Assembly (NCBI RefSeq): GCF_000826185.2
Contig: NZ_LN648875.1
Coordinates: forward strand, 62,001-126,000
DNA: 64,000 nucleotides
Reading direction: 5' to 3'
Source: Microbacterium gorillae
GTDB lineage: Bacteria; Actinomycetota; Actinomycetes; Actinomycetales; Microbacteriaceae
Part shown: positions 44,831 through 54,215 of the stretch, in pieces
Position numbering within the stretch: position 1 is the stretch's first letter
Layout of the letters: the number at the start of each line of letters is the position of its first letter
Notes under the pieces: generated by a model
The model's input: the letters and a program-made list of their open reading frames with translations, nothing else
Told to the model about the DNA's origin: nothing
Databases searched by the model: none
Made by a program: the position numbers and the translations under genes

Positions 44831-46495
44831 TCACGCCTCGTCCAGCATCGGGACCTTGAGGCCGCGCTCGCGAGCGATGTCCTTCGCGTGATCGTAACCG
44901 GCGTCGACGTGACGCATCACACCGGTGCCGGGGTCGTTGGTCAGCACGCGCTCGATCTTCTCCGCCGCGAGATCGGAGCCGTCCGCGACGGTCACCTGAC
45001 CGGCGTGGATGGAGCGGCCGATGCCGACGCCACCACCGTGGTGCAGCGAGACCCAGGAGGCACCGGACGCCGTGTTCAGCAGCGCGTTCAGCAGCGGCCA
45101 GTCGGCGATCGCGTCGGAGCCGTCCTTCATCGCCTCGGTCTCGCGGTACGGGCTCGCGACCGAACCGGAGTCGAGGTGGTCACGGCCGATGACGATCGGC
45201 GCGGACAGCTCGCCCGAGGCGACCATCTCGTTGAACTTCAGGCCCGCCAGGTGGCGCTCCTTGTAGCCGAGCCAGCAGATGCGCGCCGGCAGACCCTCGA
45301 AGTGGATCTCCTCGCCGGCCTTCGCCAGCCAGCGCTGCAGACCGGCGTCGTTCGGGAACAGCTCCGCGATCGCGCGGTCGGTCTTGCGGATGTCCTCCGG
45401 GTCGCCGGACAGCGCGGCCCACCGGAACGGGCCACGGCCCTCTTCGAACTGCGGACGGATGTACGCCGGGACGAAGCCGGGGAACTCGAACGCGCGGTCG
45501 TAACCGCCGAGCTTCGCTTCGGCGCGGATCGAGTTGCCGTAGTCGAAGACGATCGCGCCGCCGTCCCGGAACTCCACCATCGCCTGCACCTGCAACGCCA
45601 TCGACTCGCGTGCGCGGCGGGTGAACTCTTCCGGGTCCGCCTCGGCCGCAGCCTTCCACTCCTCGACGCTGATGCCGATCGGCAGGTACGCGAGCGGGTC
45701 GTGGGCGCTGGTCTGGTCGGTGACGATGTCGATCGGCACGCCCCGACGCAGCAGCTCCGGGAAGATCTCCGCGGCGTTGCCGACGATGCCGACGGACAGC
45801 GCCTCGCCGGCGTTGCGCGCGGCGACGGCACGCTCGATGCCGTGATCGAGGTCGGTGGTGTACTCGTTCAGGTAGCCGTGCTCGACACGGCGGGCCAGGC
45901 GGCTCTCGTCGACGTCGACGATGATGACCGCGCCACCGTTGAAGGTCACGGCGAGCGGCTGCGCGCCGCCCATGCCACCGGCGCCGCCGGTCAGCGAGAG
46001 GGTCCCGGAGAGGTCCTCACGGCCGAGCTTGCGGGCCACGGCGGCGAAGGTCTCGTACGTGCCCTGCACGATGCCCTGCGATCCGATGTAGATCCAGGAA
46101 CCGGCGGTCATCTGGCCGTACATCGTCAGGCCGAGCGCCTCGAGGCGGCGGAACTCGGGCCACGTGGCCCAGTCACCGACGAGGTTCGAGTTGGCGATGA
46201 GCACGCGCGGTGCCCACTCGTGCGTGCGGAACACACCGACCGGCTTGCCGGACTGCACCAGCAGCGTCTCGTCCGGCTCCAGCTCATCGAGCGTGCGGAC
46301 GATCGCGTCGTACGCGGCCCAGCTGCGCGCGGCACGACCGGTGCCACCGTAGACGACGAGGTCTTCCGGGTGCTCGGCGACCTCGGGGTCGAGGTTGTTC
46401 ATCAGCATCCGCTTGGCGGCTTCGGCACCCCAGGACTTGGCGGTGCGCTCGTTGCCGCGCGGGGCGCGGACGGTGCGGGGTTCGTGCGTCGTCAT
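44831..46495 (-). CDS. hutU: Urocanate hydratase
   Basis: A 554-residue urocanase, converting urocanate to imidazolonepropionate with a tightly bound NAD+. Clear segments are [29 protein letters not shown] (NAD-binding), [10 protein letters not shown] and [17 protein letters not shown] with [16 protein letters not shown] at 46495 gives MTTHEPRTV. 29 bp after hutH. Confidence 0.97.
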   Translation of the reverse strand: MTTHEPRTVRAPRGNERTAKSWGAEAAKRMLMNNLDPEVAEHPEDLVVYGGTGRAARSWAAYDAIVRTLDELEPDETLLVQSGKPVGVFRTHEWAPRVLIANSNLVGDWATWPEFRRLEALGLTMYGQMTAGSWIYIGSQGIVQGTYETFAAVARKLGREDLSGTLSLTGGAGGMGGAQPLAVTFNGGAVIIVDVDESRLARRVEHGYLNEYTTDLDHGIERAVAARNAGEALSVGIVGNAAEIFPELLRRGVPIDIVTDQTSAHDPLAYLPIGISVEEWKAAAEADPEEFTRRARESMALQVQAMVEFRDGGAIVFDYGNSIRAEAKLGGYDRAFEFPGFVPAYIRPQFEEGRGPFRWAALSGDPEDIRKTDRAIAELFPNDAGLQRWLAKAGEEIHFEGLPARICWLGYKERHLAGLKFNEMVASGELSAPIVIGRDHLDSGSVASPYRETEAMKDGSDAIADWPLLNALLNTASGASWVSLHHGGGVGIGRSIHAGQVTVADGSDLAAEKIERVLTNDPGTGVMRHVDAGYDHAKDIARERGLKVPMLDEA

Positions 46496-46524
46496 GACGG
46501 ACTCCTTCGTCGTGGAAATCTGGA

Positions 46525-48066
46525 TCAGGCGTGGGCGAGACGGTCCCGGACGAGGCACGCGAACGCGCCGTCCTGAACCTGGGCGGTGACGTGCTCGATG
46601 TCGGGCGAGACGTAGTGGTCGGGGCCGGGGCCGGCGACGTTCTCGCGGACGAGGTCGCGCGCGGCACCCGTGACGGGGCTCGCCTGCAGCGGGGCGCGCA
46701 GGTCGAGCGCGCGGGCGCCGGTGATGATCTCGATGGCGAGAACGCGGGCGAGGCCGTCGATCGCGCGACGGAGCTTGCGGGCGGCGGCCCAACCCATCGA
46801 CACGTGGTCCTCCTGCATCGCCGAGGACGGGATCGAGTCGACCGACGCGGGCGTGGCAAGGCGCTTCAGCTCGGACACGATGCCGGCGGCGGCGTACTGC
46901 GCGATCATCAGGCCCGAGTCGACGCCGACCTCGTGCGCGAGGAAGGGCGGCAGGTCGCGGTTGCGGGCGACGTCCAGCGCGCGGTCGGTGCGGCGCTCGG
47001 ACACCGAGGCGAGGTCCGCGACGGCGATCGCGAGGAAGTCCAGCACGTACGCCACCGGGGCGCCGTGGAAGTTGCCGTTGGACTCCAGGCGCCCGTCTCC
47101 GGTGAGGATCGGGTTGTCCACGACGGAGGCGAGTTCGCGGTCGGCGATGAGCTGTGCGTGCGCCATCGTGTCGCGGCCGGCACCGTGCACCTGCGGCGAG
47201 CAGCGCAGCGAGTACGCGTCCTGCACGCGGCCGTCCTCCGGACCGGCGTGGCTGTGCACGATGGGCGACTCGCCGAGGATCGTGCGCAGGCGCAGGGCCG
47301 ATTCGGCCTGGCCGACCTGCGGACGCATCGACATCAGTTCCTCGTCGAACACCTTGTCCGTGCCGAGCTGCGACTCGACCGACATCGCGGCGGCGAGGTC
47401 GGCGGTCTCGAACAGGGCGTCCAGGTCGTGCAGGGCCAGCGAGAGCATGCCGAGCATGCCGTCGGTGCCGTTGATGAGGGCCAGGCCCTCCTTCTCCTTG
47501 AGCTCCAGCGGCGCGATACCGGCGGCGGCGAGCGCTGCGGCGGCATCCTGCTTCTCCCCGTTCACGCGGACCTCGCCCTCCCCCATCGCGGCGAGGGCGA
47601 TGTGGGCGAGCGGGGCGAGGTCGCCGGAGCAGCCGAGCGAGCCGTACTCGCGGACGATCGGGGTGATGCCGTTGTTCAGCATGGCGACGTAGGTCTCCAC
47701 GACGACCGGACGGACACCGGTGTGGCCGGAGGCGAGCGTACGCAGGCGCAGCAACTGGAGGGCGCGGATGACCTCCTCCTCCACCTCCGGACCGGTGCCG
47801 GCGGCGTGCGAGCGGATGAGGCTGGCCTGCAGCTGCGCCCGACGGTCCGTCGTGATGAAGGTCGTCGCGAGCGCGCCGAAGCCGGTCGAGACGCCGTAGT
47901 GCGGGTTCGGGTCGTCGGCGAGCGCGTCGATGCGGGCGCGGGCGGCCTCGATGGCGGCCAGGGCATCCGGGGCGACGCTCACGGGCGCGTGGTGACGCGC
48001 GACCGCGACGACCTCGTGGACGGTGAGGGGCGCGAGGCTCAGGGAAACGGTGGTGGGGTCGCTCAT
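46525..48066 (-). CDS. hutH: Histidine ammonia-lyase
   Basis: A 513-residue HAL/PAL-family enzyme, removing ammonia from histidine to give urocanate. The catalytic Tyr is in [11 protein letters not shown]. The MIO-forming tripeptide is Cys146-Ser147-Gly148 ([12 protein letters not shown]) instead of Ala-Ser-Gly. Substrate contacts continue in [15 protein letters not shown] and [10 protein letters not shown]. First gene of hutHUI, divergent from the IclR gene, with the palindrome at 48122-48135 between them. Confidence 0.96.
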   Translation of the reverse strand: MSDPTTVSLSLAPLTVHEVVAVARHHAPVSVAPDALAAIEAARARIDALADDPNPHYGVSTGFGALATTFITTDRRAQLQASLIRSHAAGTGPEVEEEVIRALQLLRLRTLASGHTGVRPVVVETYVAMLNNGITPIVREYGSLGCSGDLAPLAHIALAAMGEGEVRVNGEKQDAAAALAAAGIAPLELKEKEGLALINGTDGMLGMLSLALHDLDALFETADLAAAMSVESQLGTDKVFDEELMSMRPQVGQAESALRLRTILGESPIVHSHAGPEDGRVQDAYSLRCSPQVHGAGRDTMAHAQLIADRELASVVDNPILTGDGRLESNGNFHGAPVAYVLDFLAIAVADLASVSERRTDRALDVARNRDLPPFLAHEVGVDSGLMIAQYAAAGIVSELKRLATPASVDSIPSSAMQEDHVSMGWAAARKLRRAIDGLARVLAIEIITGARALDLRAPLQASPVTGAARDLVRENVAGPGPDHYVSPDIEHVTAQVQDGAFACLVRDRLAHA

Positions 48067-48121
48067 GCCTCGATTTCACACCGTGCGGTTGCGCACCGCA
48101 CCACGTCGCGGGGATGATGTG

Positions 48122-48135
48122 TCTGGGATCCCAGA
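48122..48135. promoter_or_regulatory. hutH / IclR operator palindrome
   Basis: TCTGGGATCCCAGA, a perfect 14-bp palindrome, 56 bp upstream of hutH and 12 bp upstream of the IclR gene. The near copy before hutG marks it as the hut operator. Confidence 0.7.
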
Positions 48136-48146
48136 TAAGGAACACG

Positions 48147-48926
48147 ATGGATGAGAACGCCCGCACCCCGGTCGCGGCCGAACCGCAGGTGCCGGCCGCG
48201 GACCAGACACTGCGGATCCTGACCTACCTCGGCCGACAGCGGGGCCCCGTCGCCGCGACCACGATCGCGACCCAGCTGGGCCTGCCCCGATCGACCGTCT
48301 ACCACCTGCTCGCGACGATGCGCGCTCACGGCTTCGTCGTGCACCTGCCGGAGCAGCGTCGCTGGGGTCTCGGCACCGCCGCCTTCGAGTTGTCCGGCGG
48401 CTTCAACCGCCAGCAGCCGCTCGCCCGCCTCGGACGCCCGCTGATTGCCACCCTCTCCGACCGCACCGGCGAGAGCGCGCACCTCGCCGTGCTCAGCGGC
48501 CGGGACGTCATCTACCTCGCGGAGGAGCGTGCGCCGCGTCGCCCGGCGCTCGTCACCGACGTCGGCGTGCGGTTGCCCGCGCACCTCACCGCCACCGGTC
48601 GGGCGATGCTGGCCGCCCTCCCCCGCGAGCAGGTCACGGCGCTGTACCCGGACGCCTCCGTGTTCGCCAGCCGCACCGACCGCGGACCGACCTCGCCGCG
48701 CCAGCTCCGGGAGTCGCTGCGCGAGGTCCGTGCCCGCGGCTTCGCGCAGGAGGACGGCGAGGTCTCGGCCGGGCTGAGTTCTGTCGCGGTCGCGGTGCTG
48801 GACCACACCGGTTGGCCCGCCGCCGCCATCGCGATCACCTGGCCGGAGAACATCGCCCGCGACCCGGAGGAGACCGCCGCGGCCGTCCGCGCCACCGCGG
48901 ACACGCTCGCCGCCCGAATCGCCTGA
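48147..48926 (+). CDS. IclR-family regulator of hut genes
   Basis: A 259-residue IclR protein. N-terminal winged helix ([38 protein letters not shown]) and C-terminal effector domain ([53 protein letters not shown]). ATG 48147 has AAGGAA upstream. Divergent from hutH, so it probably controls hutH-U-I, itself and hutG; urocanate or a related intermediate would be the natural effector (inference). Confidence 0.88.
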   Translation: MDENARTPVAAEPQVPAADQTLRILTYLGRQRGPVAATTIATQLGLPRSTVYHLLATMRAHGFVVHLPEQRRWGLGTAAFELSGGFNRQQPLARLGRPLIATLSDRTGESAHLAVLSGRDVIYLAEERAPRRPALVTDVGVRLPAHLTATGRAMLAALPREQVTALYPDASVFASRTDRGPTSPRQLRESLREVRARGFAQEDGEVSAGLSSVAVAVLDHTGWPAAAIAITWPENIARDPEETAAAVRATADTLAARIA

Positions 48927-49013
48927 GCCGCGTCGGCACCGTCGTATTTGGACCAGCCGAAGCGCGACTGTTTGGCTCTTCTCACGGCGCCAAATCGCGA
49001 GAAGCCTGGGTCC

Positions 49014-49628
49014 ATGACATGGGAATTCTGGGTGACCTCGATCGTGGTGACGGCGACTCCGGGCACGGGCGCACTGTTCACCGTTGCGGCCGCTCTGACG
49101 CGCGGGGCGCGGGCGGGGCTGGTCGCCGCCGCCGGATCCACCCTCGGCATCCTGCCCCATCTGACGCTCGCTCTCTCCGGGGCGGCGGCGCTCATGACTG
49201 CGAGCCCGGTGGCGTTCTCCGTCGTGAAATGGCTCGGCGTCGCGTACCTGATCTACCTGGGCTGGGGAACCTGGCGGCAGAGCAGCGTGCTCGCCTCGCC
49301 GTCGGACGCTCAGGCTCCACCCACGGCGCTGAGGACGATCGGCAGTGCCGTCCTGGTGAACCTTCTGAACCCGAAGTTGACGGTGTTCTTCTTCGTGTTC
49401 CTGCCCCTGTTCGTCGACGCGGATCGACCGGGCGCCGTCGTGGAGATGGCGGCGCTCGGCGCGGTGTTCATGGGGATCACGCTGGCGATCTTCGCCGTCT
49501 ACGCCCTGGCCGCCGCCCGGTTGCGGAGCTCCGTGATCGGGAAGCCCCGCGTGATGCGCCGACTCAATCGCGGATTCGCCGTGTCGTTCGTCGCGCTCGC
49601 CGGCATGCTGGCGTTCGCCCACCCGTAG
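49014..49628 (+). CDS. LysE/RhtB-family exporter
   Basis: A 204-residue membrane protein with six hydrophobic segments. TPGTGALFTVAAALTRGARAGLVAAAGSTLG is the LysE family start, and VKWLGVAYLIYLGWGTWR and FLNLLNPKLTVFFFVFLP-like segments follow. The family exports amino acids or homoserine-type compounds. ATG 49014 gives MTWEFW. Convergent with the MocR-type regulator, 12 bp apart. Confidence 0.87.
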   Translation: MTWEFWVTSIVVTATPGTGALFTVAAALTRGARAGLVAAAGSTLGILPHLTLALSGAAALMTASPVAFSVVKWLGVAYLIYLGWGTWRQSSVLASPSDAQAPPTALRTIGSAVLVNLLNPKLTVFFFVFLPLFVDADRPGAVVEMAALGAVFMGITLAIFAVYALAAARLRSSVIGKPRVMRRLNRGFAVSFVALAGMLAFAHP

Positions 49629-49640
49629 GCCGGGCGGCCA

Positions 49641-51029
49641 TCACGGCACGAGCGTCCCGAGGGTGGCGATGGCCTGCTCCAAGCGCGGAATCGGGTGCGA
49701 ACCGTAGGCGATCACGAGTCCCGGCGGTCCCGGTTCGAAGCGATGCCGGGACAGCGGCTGCACGCCGATCCCGAGGTCGCGGGCGCGGGCCGAGATCTCC
49801 GCGTCGTCCACCCCGTCCGGGAGACTCACGACCAGGTGCAGCCCGGCCGCGATGCCCGCGATGCCGCAGCCCGGCAGATGTTCGGCGAGAGCCCGGACGG
49901 CGGCGTCACGCCGCTCCCGGTGCCGTAGCCGCAGCGAGCGCAACTGACGTTCCAGGGCACCCGATTCGATCAGTTCGGCGAGGACGAGCTGTGGCAGCGC
50001 GGGCGAGCCGAGGTCGGTGGCCCAGCGCTTCCGCACGAGATCCTGCCGGAGATGCGACGGCGCGATCATCCACCCGAGACGCAGCGCCGGGGCGAGGACT
50101 TTGGACAGGCTCGAGACGTGGACGATGCGGTCGGGCGCCGCGGCCTGCAGAGCGCGCACCGGGGCCCGGTCGTAGCGGTACTCGGAGTCGTAGTCGTCCT
50201 CGATGATGAGCCCGTCGACGTCCTCAGCCCAGGCGTGGAGCGCACGGCGACGCTGCGGCGAGAGCACCACCCCGGTCGGGAACTGATGTGCGGGCGTGAC
50301 CAGGACCGCGCGCTCCCCGCTCGCTGCGAGGCGGTCGACGTTCAGTCCTTCCCCGTCGACGGGGATCGGCGAGATCGTGTCCATCCAGTACTCCAGGACG
50401 CGACGGGTGCCGTCTGCGCCGGGGTCCTCGATCGCGCAACCCGTCACGCCGCGGTCGCGGAGCACCTGGGAGAGCAGACTCAACGCTCCGGCCACTCCGG
50501 CGGTCACGATCACCGAGTCGGGCGAAACGGTGACGCCCCGACTGCGGGCGAGCCAACCGGCGAGGGCGGCGCGCAGACGCGGCTCGCCCTGCGGATCGAC
50601 GTACCCGAGCTCGCGGCTCGTCGCGGTGGCCAGCACGAGTCGTTCGGCTCGGAGCCAGGCCGCTCGGGGGAAGGCGCTGAGATCCGGCAGGCCCGAGGAG
50701 ATGTCGAGCAGGTCCGGCTCCCCCTCCACGTCGGGCGATGGCGTGCGCACCTCCGAAGCCACGGGCGCCGCGGCGACCGTGGTGCCGCCGCCCTGGTTCG
50801 TCGCGAGCAGACCCTCATCGATGAGGAGCTGATAGGACGCCGCGATCGTGCCGCGTGCCAGCGACAGCTCCGCCGCCAGGACACGGGTGGCGGGAAGTCT
50901 CGTCCCGACCGGAACCGTGCCGCCGGCGATGGCCGCGCGCAGCCGATCGGCCAGCCACCGGGTGCGCCCGCGAGGCGGAGCCTGGTCGGAGACGATCTGG
51001 AGGAAGTCGGAGCCGCGCATTTGGCCCAT
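49641..51029 (-). CDS. MocR/PdxR-type GntR regulator with aminotransferase domain
   Basis: A 462-residue fusion. N-terminal GntR winged helix (WLADRLRAAIAGGTVPVGTRLPATRVLAAEL, GTIAASYQLLIDEGLL), linker with GGGT, then a fold-type I aminotransferase domain with IIEDDYDSEYR and the PLP-binding Lys in SSLSKVLAPALRLGW. MocR proteins sense PLP or amino-acid adducts. The ATG at 51029 gives MGQMRGSDF. A regulator of an adjacent transporter such as LysE is common; no operator was identified. Confidence 0.9.
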   Translation of the reverse strand: MGQMRGSDFLQIVSDQAPPRGRTRWLADRLRAAIAGGTVPVGTRLPATRVLAAELSLARGTIAASYQLLIDEGLLATNQGGGTTVAAAPVASEVRTPSPDVEGEPDLLDISSGLPDLSAFPRAAWLRAERLVLATATSRELGYVDPQGEPRLRAALAGWLARSRGVTVSPDSVIVTAGVAGALSLLSQVLRDRGVTGCAIEDPGADGTRRVLEYWMDTISPIPVDGEGLNVDRLAASGERAVLVTPAHQFPTGVVLSPQRRRALHAWAEDVDGLIIEDDYDSEYRYDRAPVRALQAAAPDRIVHVSSLSKVLAPALRLGWMIAPSHLRQDLVRKRWATDLGSPALPQLVLAELIESGALERQLRSLRLRHRERRDAAVRALAEHLPGCGIAGIAAGLHLVVSLPDGVDDAEISARARDLGIGVQPLSRHRFEPGPPGLVIAYGSHPIPRLEQAIATLGTLVP

Positions 51030-51081
51030 CAGCCTACTCCGGTGGTGGCCCTGCCTGTCGAGCCAAAAGACGGATGCCGAA

Positions 51082-51564
51082 TCAGTCCACGTCCGCGACC
51101 GTGCCGCCGGTGAGGCGAACCAACTCGTCGAAGGTGAGCGGGAAGACGGTGTGCGGGGTGCCGCCGGCGGCCCACAGCTCCGGGAACTCCGCGAGCGCGG
51201 CGTCCACGACCGTACGGACCGGCGCCGGGTGGCCGGTCGGGGCGACGCCGCCGATGCGCTGCCCCGTGGCGGCGAGCACCTGGTCCGGCGTCGCGCGCTT
51301 GAGCTTTCCGGCCCCGATCCGCTCGGCGAGCGCGGCGGTGTCGACGCGGTGCGCACCGCTGGTCATCACGAGCAGCGGCGCGTCGTCGGCCCAGAAGATC
51401 AGGCTGTTCGCGATCGCGCCGACCTCGACGCCGAGGGCCGCGGCGGCCAGCGGGGCGGTGGCCGCGGAGTCCGGCAGCGTCACGATGCGGCCGGGGATGT
51501 CGGCGCGCTCCAGCGCTGCGGCGACCAGGCGGCTGCGCTCGTTCAGGGCGTCGGTGTCGGTCAT
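51082..51564 (-). CDS. YbaK/EbsC-family aminoacyl-tRNA deacylase
   Basis: A 160-residue protein of the YbaK / ProX editing family. NSLIFWADDAPLLVMTSGAHRVD, KLKRATPDQVLAATGQRIGGVAPTGHPAPV and VFPLTFDELVRLTGG are the characteristic segments. Members hydrolyse mischarged Cys- or Ala-tRNA(Pro), or related tRNAs. 15 bp after the methyltransferase gene, so cotranscribed. Confidence 0.9.
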   Translation of the reverse strand: MTDTDALNERSRLVAAALERADIPGRIVTLPDSAATAPLAAAALGVEVGAIANSLIFWADDAPLLVMTSGAHRVDTAALAERIGAGKLKRATPDQVLAATGQRIGGVAPTGHPAPVRTVVDAALAEFPELWAAGGTPHTVFPLTFDELVRLTGGTVADVD

Positions 51565-51579
51565 CGGTTCTCCTTCGGG

Positions 51580-52383
51580 TCAGGGGCGGGCGAGGACTTC
51601 GCCGTGCGGCAGTTGGAACCATCCGTCCGATGACGCACCCCAGCGCGTCCACCCGTCCGCGATGCGCTGCAGGTCCGCGGTCGTGGCGAGGCCGTACTCC
51701 GGGCACTGGCGTGCGAAGTCCGAGTCCACCGCCCGCTCCGCCCACGTCGCTCCCCAGCGTGCGACGCTTTCGTCGTCGGCGTAGGTCCAGGTCGTCCCGG
51801 TGACGCTGAGGTCCCGGAATCCGGCCGCCTGCACCCACGAGCGCAGGTGTCGGCCGGCGGCGGGTTCCGCCTCGTTGTGGCGCGCGAGGCGCAGGTACAG
51901 CTCGAGCCACTCCGCGAGCTGCGGCTCCCGCGGATACCAGCTCAGCGCCTCGTAATCCACGTCGCGGACCGCGAGCAGACCGTCCGGACGAAGCACCCGC
52001 CGGAACTCCCGCAACGCATCCACGGGGCGGGACAAGTGCTGGAGCACCTGGTGCGCATGCACGACGTCCACCGACGCGTCCGGACGATCGAGAGCATAGG
52101 CGTCGTCCACGGCGAAGCTGACGTTGGGGATGCCCCGCTCGGCGGCGGCCGTCTGCGCCTGCGCGATCACGGCCGCGCTGGCGTCGATGCCCGTCACGGC
52201 GCTGTGGGGGAAGCGTTCGGCGAGCTCCATCGTGATGGACCCCGGTCCGCAGCCGACATCGAGCATGGTCATGCCGTCACGCAGATGCGGCAGGAGGTAC
52301 GCCGCCGAATCCTCGACCCCGCGTCGTGCGTGCGAGGCCACCACGCTGCGGTGGTGACCGTGGGAGTAGACGTCTGCGCTCAT
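51580..52383 (-). CDS. SAM-dependent methyltransferase
   Basis: A 267-residue class I methyltransferase. Motif I is MLDVGCGPGSITMELAE, then GIDASAAVI, DDAYALDRPDASVDVVHAHQVLQHL and ALREFRRVLRPDGLLAVRDVD, close to UbiE-like methylases. ATG at 52383 gives MSADVYSHGHH. A fragment of the 5' half of this gene reappears at 53249-53315. Substrate unknown. Confidence 0.9.
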   Translation of the reverse strand: MSADVYSHGHHRSVVASHARRGVEDSAAYLLPHLRDGMTMLDVGCGPGSITMELAERFPHSAVTGIDASAAVIAQAQTAAAERGIPNVSFAVDDAYALDRPDASVDVVHAHQVLQHLSRPVDALREFRRVLRPDGLLAVRDVDYEALSWYPREPQLAEWLELYLRLARHNEAEPAAGRHLRSWVQAAGFRDLSVTGTTWTYADDESVARWGATWAERAVDSDFARQCPEYGLATTADLQRIADGWTRWGASSDGWFQLPHGEVLARP

Positions 52384-52493
52384 GAGCGTTCCTTCGCGAT
52401 GGGTGTGCTGGAAGCCTAGTGCGGCCACGTCCGCCCCTCGAACGCGTCCGGGGTACCTAGACTGCGGGCGAGATCCATCCGAGAGGACCCGCC

Positions 52494-53111
52494 ATGACGT
52501 ACCCGACGTATCCGTCCCAGCCGCCGCAGCCCGGATACGCGCAGCAGCCCGGTTACGGCTATGCCCCGCCCGCACAGCTCGCGGCCCCGGTGGATCCGAA
52601 TACGCCGACCAACACCGTGTGGATCTGGCCGGCCATGTTCCTCCCGATGCTGCCCGCGCTGGGGCTGTTCTTCGTGGACTGGCCGGGATTGTTCGCCACT
52701 ATGGAGCACTTCGTGCTGACCGCGCCGAAGAACGCGACCCCCGCGGAAGTCCTGGAACAGGAGATGGTGGTCTTCCAGGCGATGGGCCCGATGGTGTGGG
52801 TGAGTATCCTCGTCTACCCGCTGATGGGCCTGTCGGTGCTGTTCTTCTGGCTGGACTGGCGCGAGCTCGGCCGTCGCGGGATCGTGCGGCGCTTCCACTG
52901 GGCGTGGGCGTTCATCGGGATCGTCGCTTCCGTCGGCGCGCTGGTCTCGGTGATCGGCCGCACCGTGGTCCTCCGTCAGCAGGGCCTGCGCGCGATGGCG
53001 CCCCTGTGGGCTTATATCGCCGCTGCGGCTGTGTCGGTGATCGGCACGGTGGCGTTCTCGGTGTGGCTCATGAGCCAGATGTCCGAGCTCATGATCCGCC
53101 TCGCCACCTGA
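52494..53111 (+). CDS. Pro/Tyr/Gln-rich membrane protein, paralogue 1
   Basis: A 205-residue protein of unknown function. The first ~38 residues are low-complexity P-Q-G-Y repeats (QPPQPGYAQQPGYGYAPP). Four hydrophobic segments follow: about 45-63, 102-122, 135-158 and 170-195, with a conserved cytoplasmic loop WLDWRELGRRGIVRRFHWAW. It and its neighbour at 53413 are about two-thirds identical by eye in the membrane part and arose by tandem duplication. Confidence 0.75.
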   Translation: MTYPTYPSQPPQPGYAQQPGYGYAPPAQLAAPVDPNTPTNTVWIWPAMFLPMLPALGLFFVDWPGLFATMEHFVLTAPKNATPAEVLEQEMVVFQAMGPMVWVSILVYPLMGLSVLFFWLDWRELGRRGIVRRFHWAWAFIGIVASVGALVSVIGRTVVLRQQGLRAMAPLWAYIAAAAVSVIGTVAFSVWLMSQMSELMIRLAT

Positions 53112-53145
53112 CTCACTCGGCTGCCGGCGCGCGACGATCTTCGGT

Positions 53146-53231
53146 CTGATCAGCCCGGAGCATGGTGGGCGCGAGGGACCTTCGGGCGTGCTTCGTTCCG
53201 CCACCCGTCGCACCGAAGGCCCGCCATGACC
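53146..53231 (+). repeat. Duplicate of the ion-channel gene leader
   Basis: These 86 bp match 54136-54221, the region upstream of and including the first codons of the channel gene, with few mismatches. The match ends just after ATGACC. It is the right-hand fossil of the tandem duplication that made the second membrane paralogue. Confidence 0.85.
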
Positions 53232-53248
53232 TCTCGCCGCCCCGGTGG

Positions 53249-53315
53249 TGCCCCGCTCGGCGGCCGCCGCCTGTGCCTGCGCGATGACAGCGGCGCTGGT
53301 GTCGATGCCCGTCAC
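53249..53315 (-). pseudogene. Fragment of the methyltransferase gene
   Basis: 67 bp aligning without gaps to 52131-52197 inside the methyltransferase (it still encodes GIDTSAAVIAQAQAAAAERG), then joined directly to sequence matching 52395 onward. Methyltransferase codons before this, plus the start, are deleted. It cannot be functional. Confidence 0.85.
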
Positions 53316-53412
53316 TCGATGGGTGTGCTGGAAGCCCAGTGCGGCCGTGTTCCGCGCCAGAACGCGTCGCGTGTGCGTAAACTGCGGGCGAGATCGATCC
53401 GAGAGGCCGCAC

Positions 53413-54117
53413 ATGACCTATCCGCAGAACCCGCAGCAGCCCGGACACCAACAGCCGGGGTATGCAACGCAGCCCGGCTACCCGCAGCAGGGTTACCCGC
53501 AGCAACCAGGCGTTGGCCAACCCGGATACGCCCAGCCCGCCTATCCGCAGCAGCCCGGCTACGGCTACGCACCGCCGGCCCCGGTGCCGGTTCCGGTCGA
53601 TCCGAACACGAACACCAACACCGCGTGGATCTGGCTCGCGATGTTCGTCCCGGCGTTGGCGGTGGTGAGCCTGTTCTTCGTGAACTGGCAGGGCATGCTC
53701 GACACCGTCCGGCAGGCGATGGAGTCGGCCGCCACCAGCTCCACCGCGCCGGACCAGTTCGCGCTGCAGTCGCAGATGTGGCAGGCCATGGGACCGGCGG
53801 TGTGGTTGGGCTTCCTCTCCTACCCACTGATGGTTCTGTCCATCGTGTTCTTCTGGATGGACTGGCGTGAGCTCGGCCGCCGTGGCATCGTCCGACGCTT
53901 CCACTGGGCCTGGTCATTCCTGGGCCTGGTCACCGGGGTCGGAGCTCTCGTCTCCGTGATCGGACGCACCGTCGTTCTGCGTCAGCAGGGGTTGCGGGCA
54001 ATGGCCCCGCTGTGGGCGTACATCGTGTACGTCGCTGTCTCGCTCATCGGCGGCGCGGCCTTCGCCGTGTGGTTCATGAGCGAGTTCTTCCGCATGATCT
54101 CGACCGTCGTCAGCTGA
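53413..54117 (+). CDS. Pro/Tyr/Gln-rich membrane protein, paralogue 2
   Basis: A 234-residue paralogue of the gene at 52494. The N-terminal P-Q-G-Y tract is longer (about 55 residues with QPGY repeats), and the four membrane segments and loop WMDWRELGRRGIVRRFHWAW are retained. The promoter and leader (ACTGCGGGCGAGAT, GATCCGAGAGG) are also duplicated. Low-complexity tails of this kind are typical of actinobacterial envelope proteins. Function unknown. Confidence 0.78.
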   Translation: MTYPQNPQQPGHQQPGYATQPGYPQQGYPQQPGVGQPGYAQPAYPQQPGYGYAPPAPVPVPVDPNTNTNTAWIWLAMFVPALAVVSLFFVNWQGMLDTVRQAMESAATSSTAPDQFALQSQMWQAMGPAVWLGFLSYPLMVLSIVFFWMDWRELGRRGIVRRFHWAWSFLGLVTGVGALVSVIGRTVVLRQQGLRAMAPLWAYIVYVAVSLIGGAAFAVWFMSEFFRMISTVVS

Positions 54118-54215
54118 GCGTCGCCGAGAGACCCCCTGATCAGCCCGTAGCATGGTGGGCACGGGGGACGTTCGGGCGTGCTTCGTTCCGCCGCCCGTCG
54201 CACCGAAGGCCCGCC

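Noticed and set aside
44831..48166. A 1111-codon open frame on the minus strand covering hutU and hutH
   Set aside because: Only its end, from 46495, is hutU. The rest is an out-of-frame shadow of hutH, which has all family motifs in its own frame.
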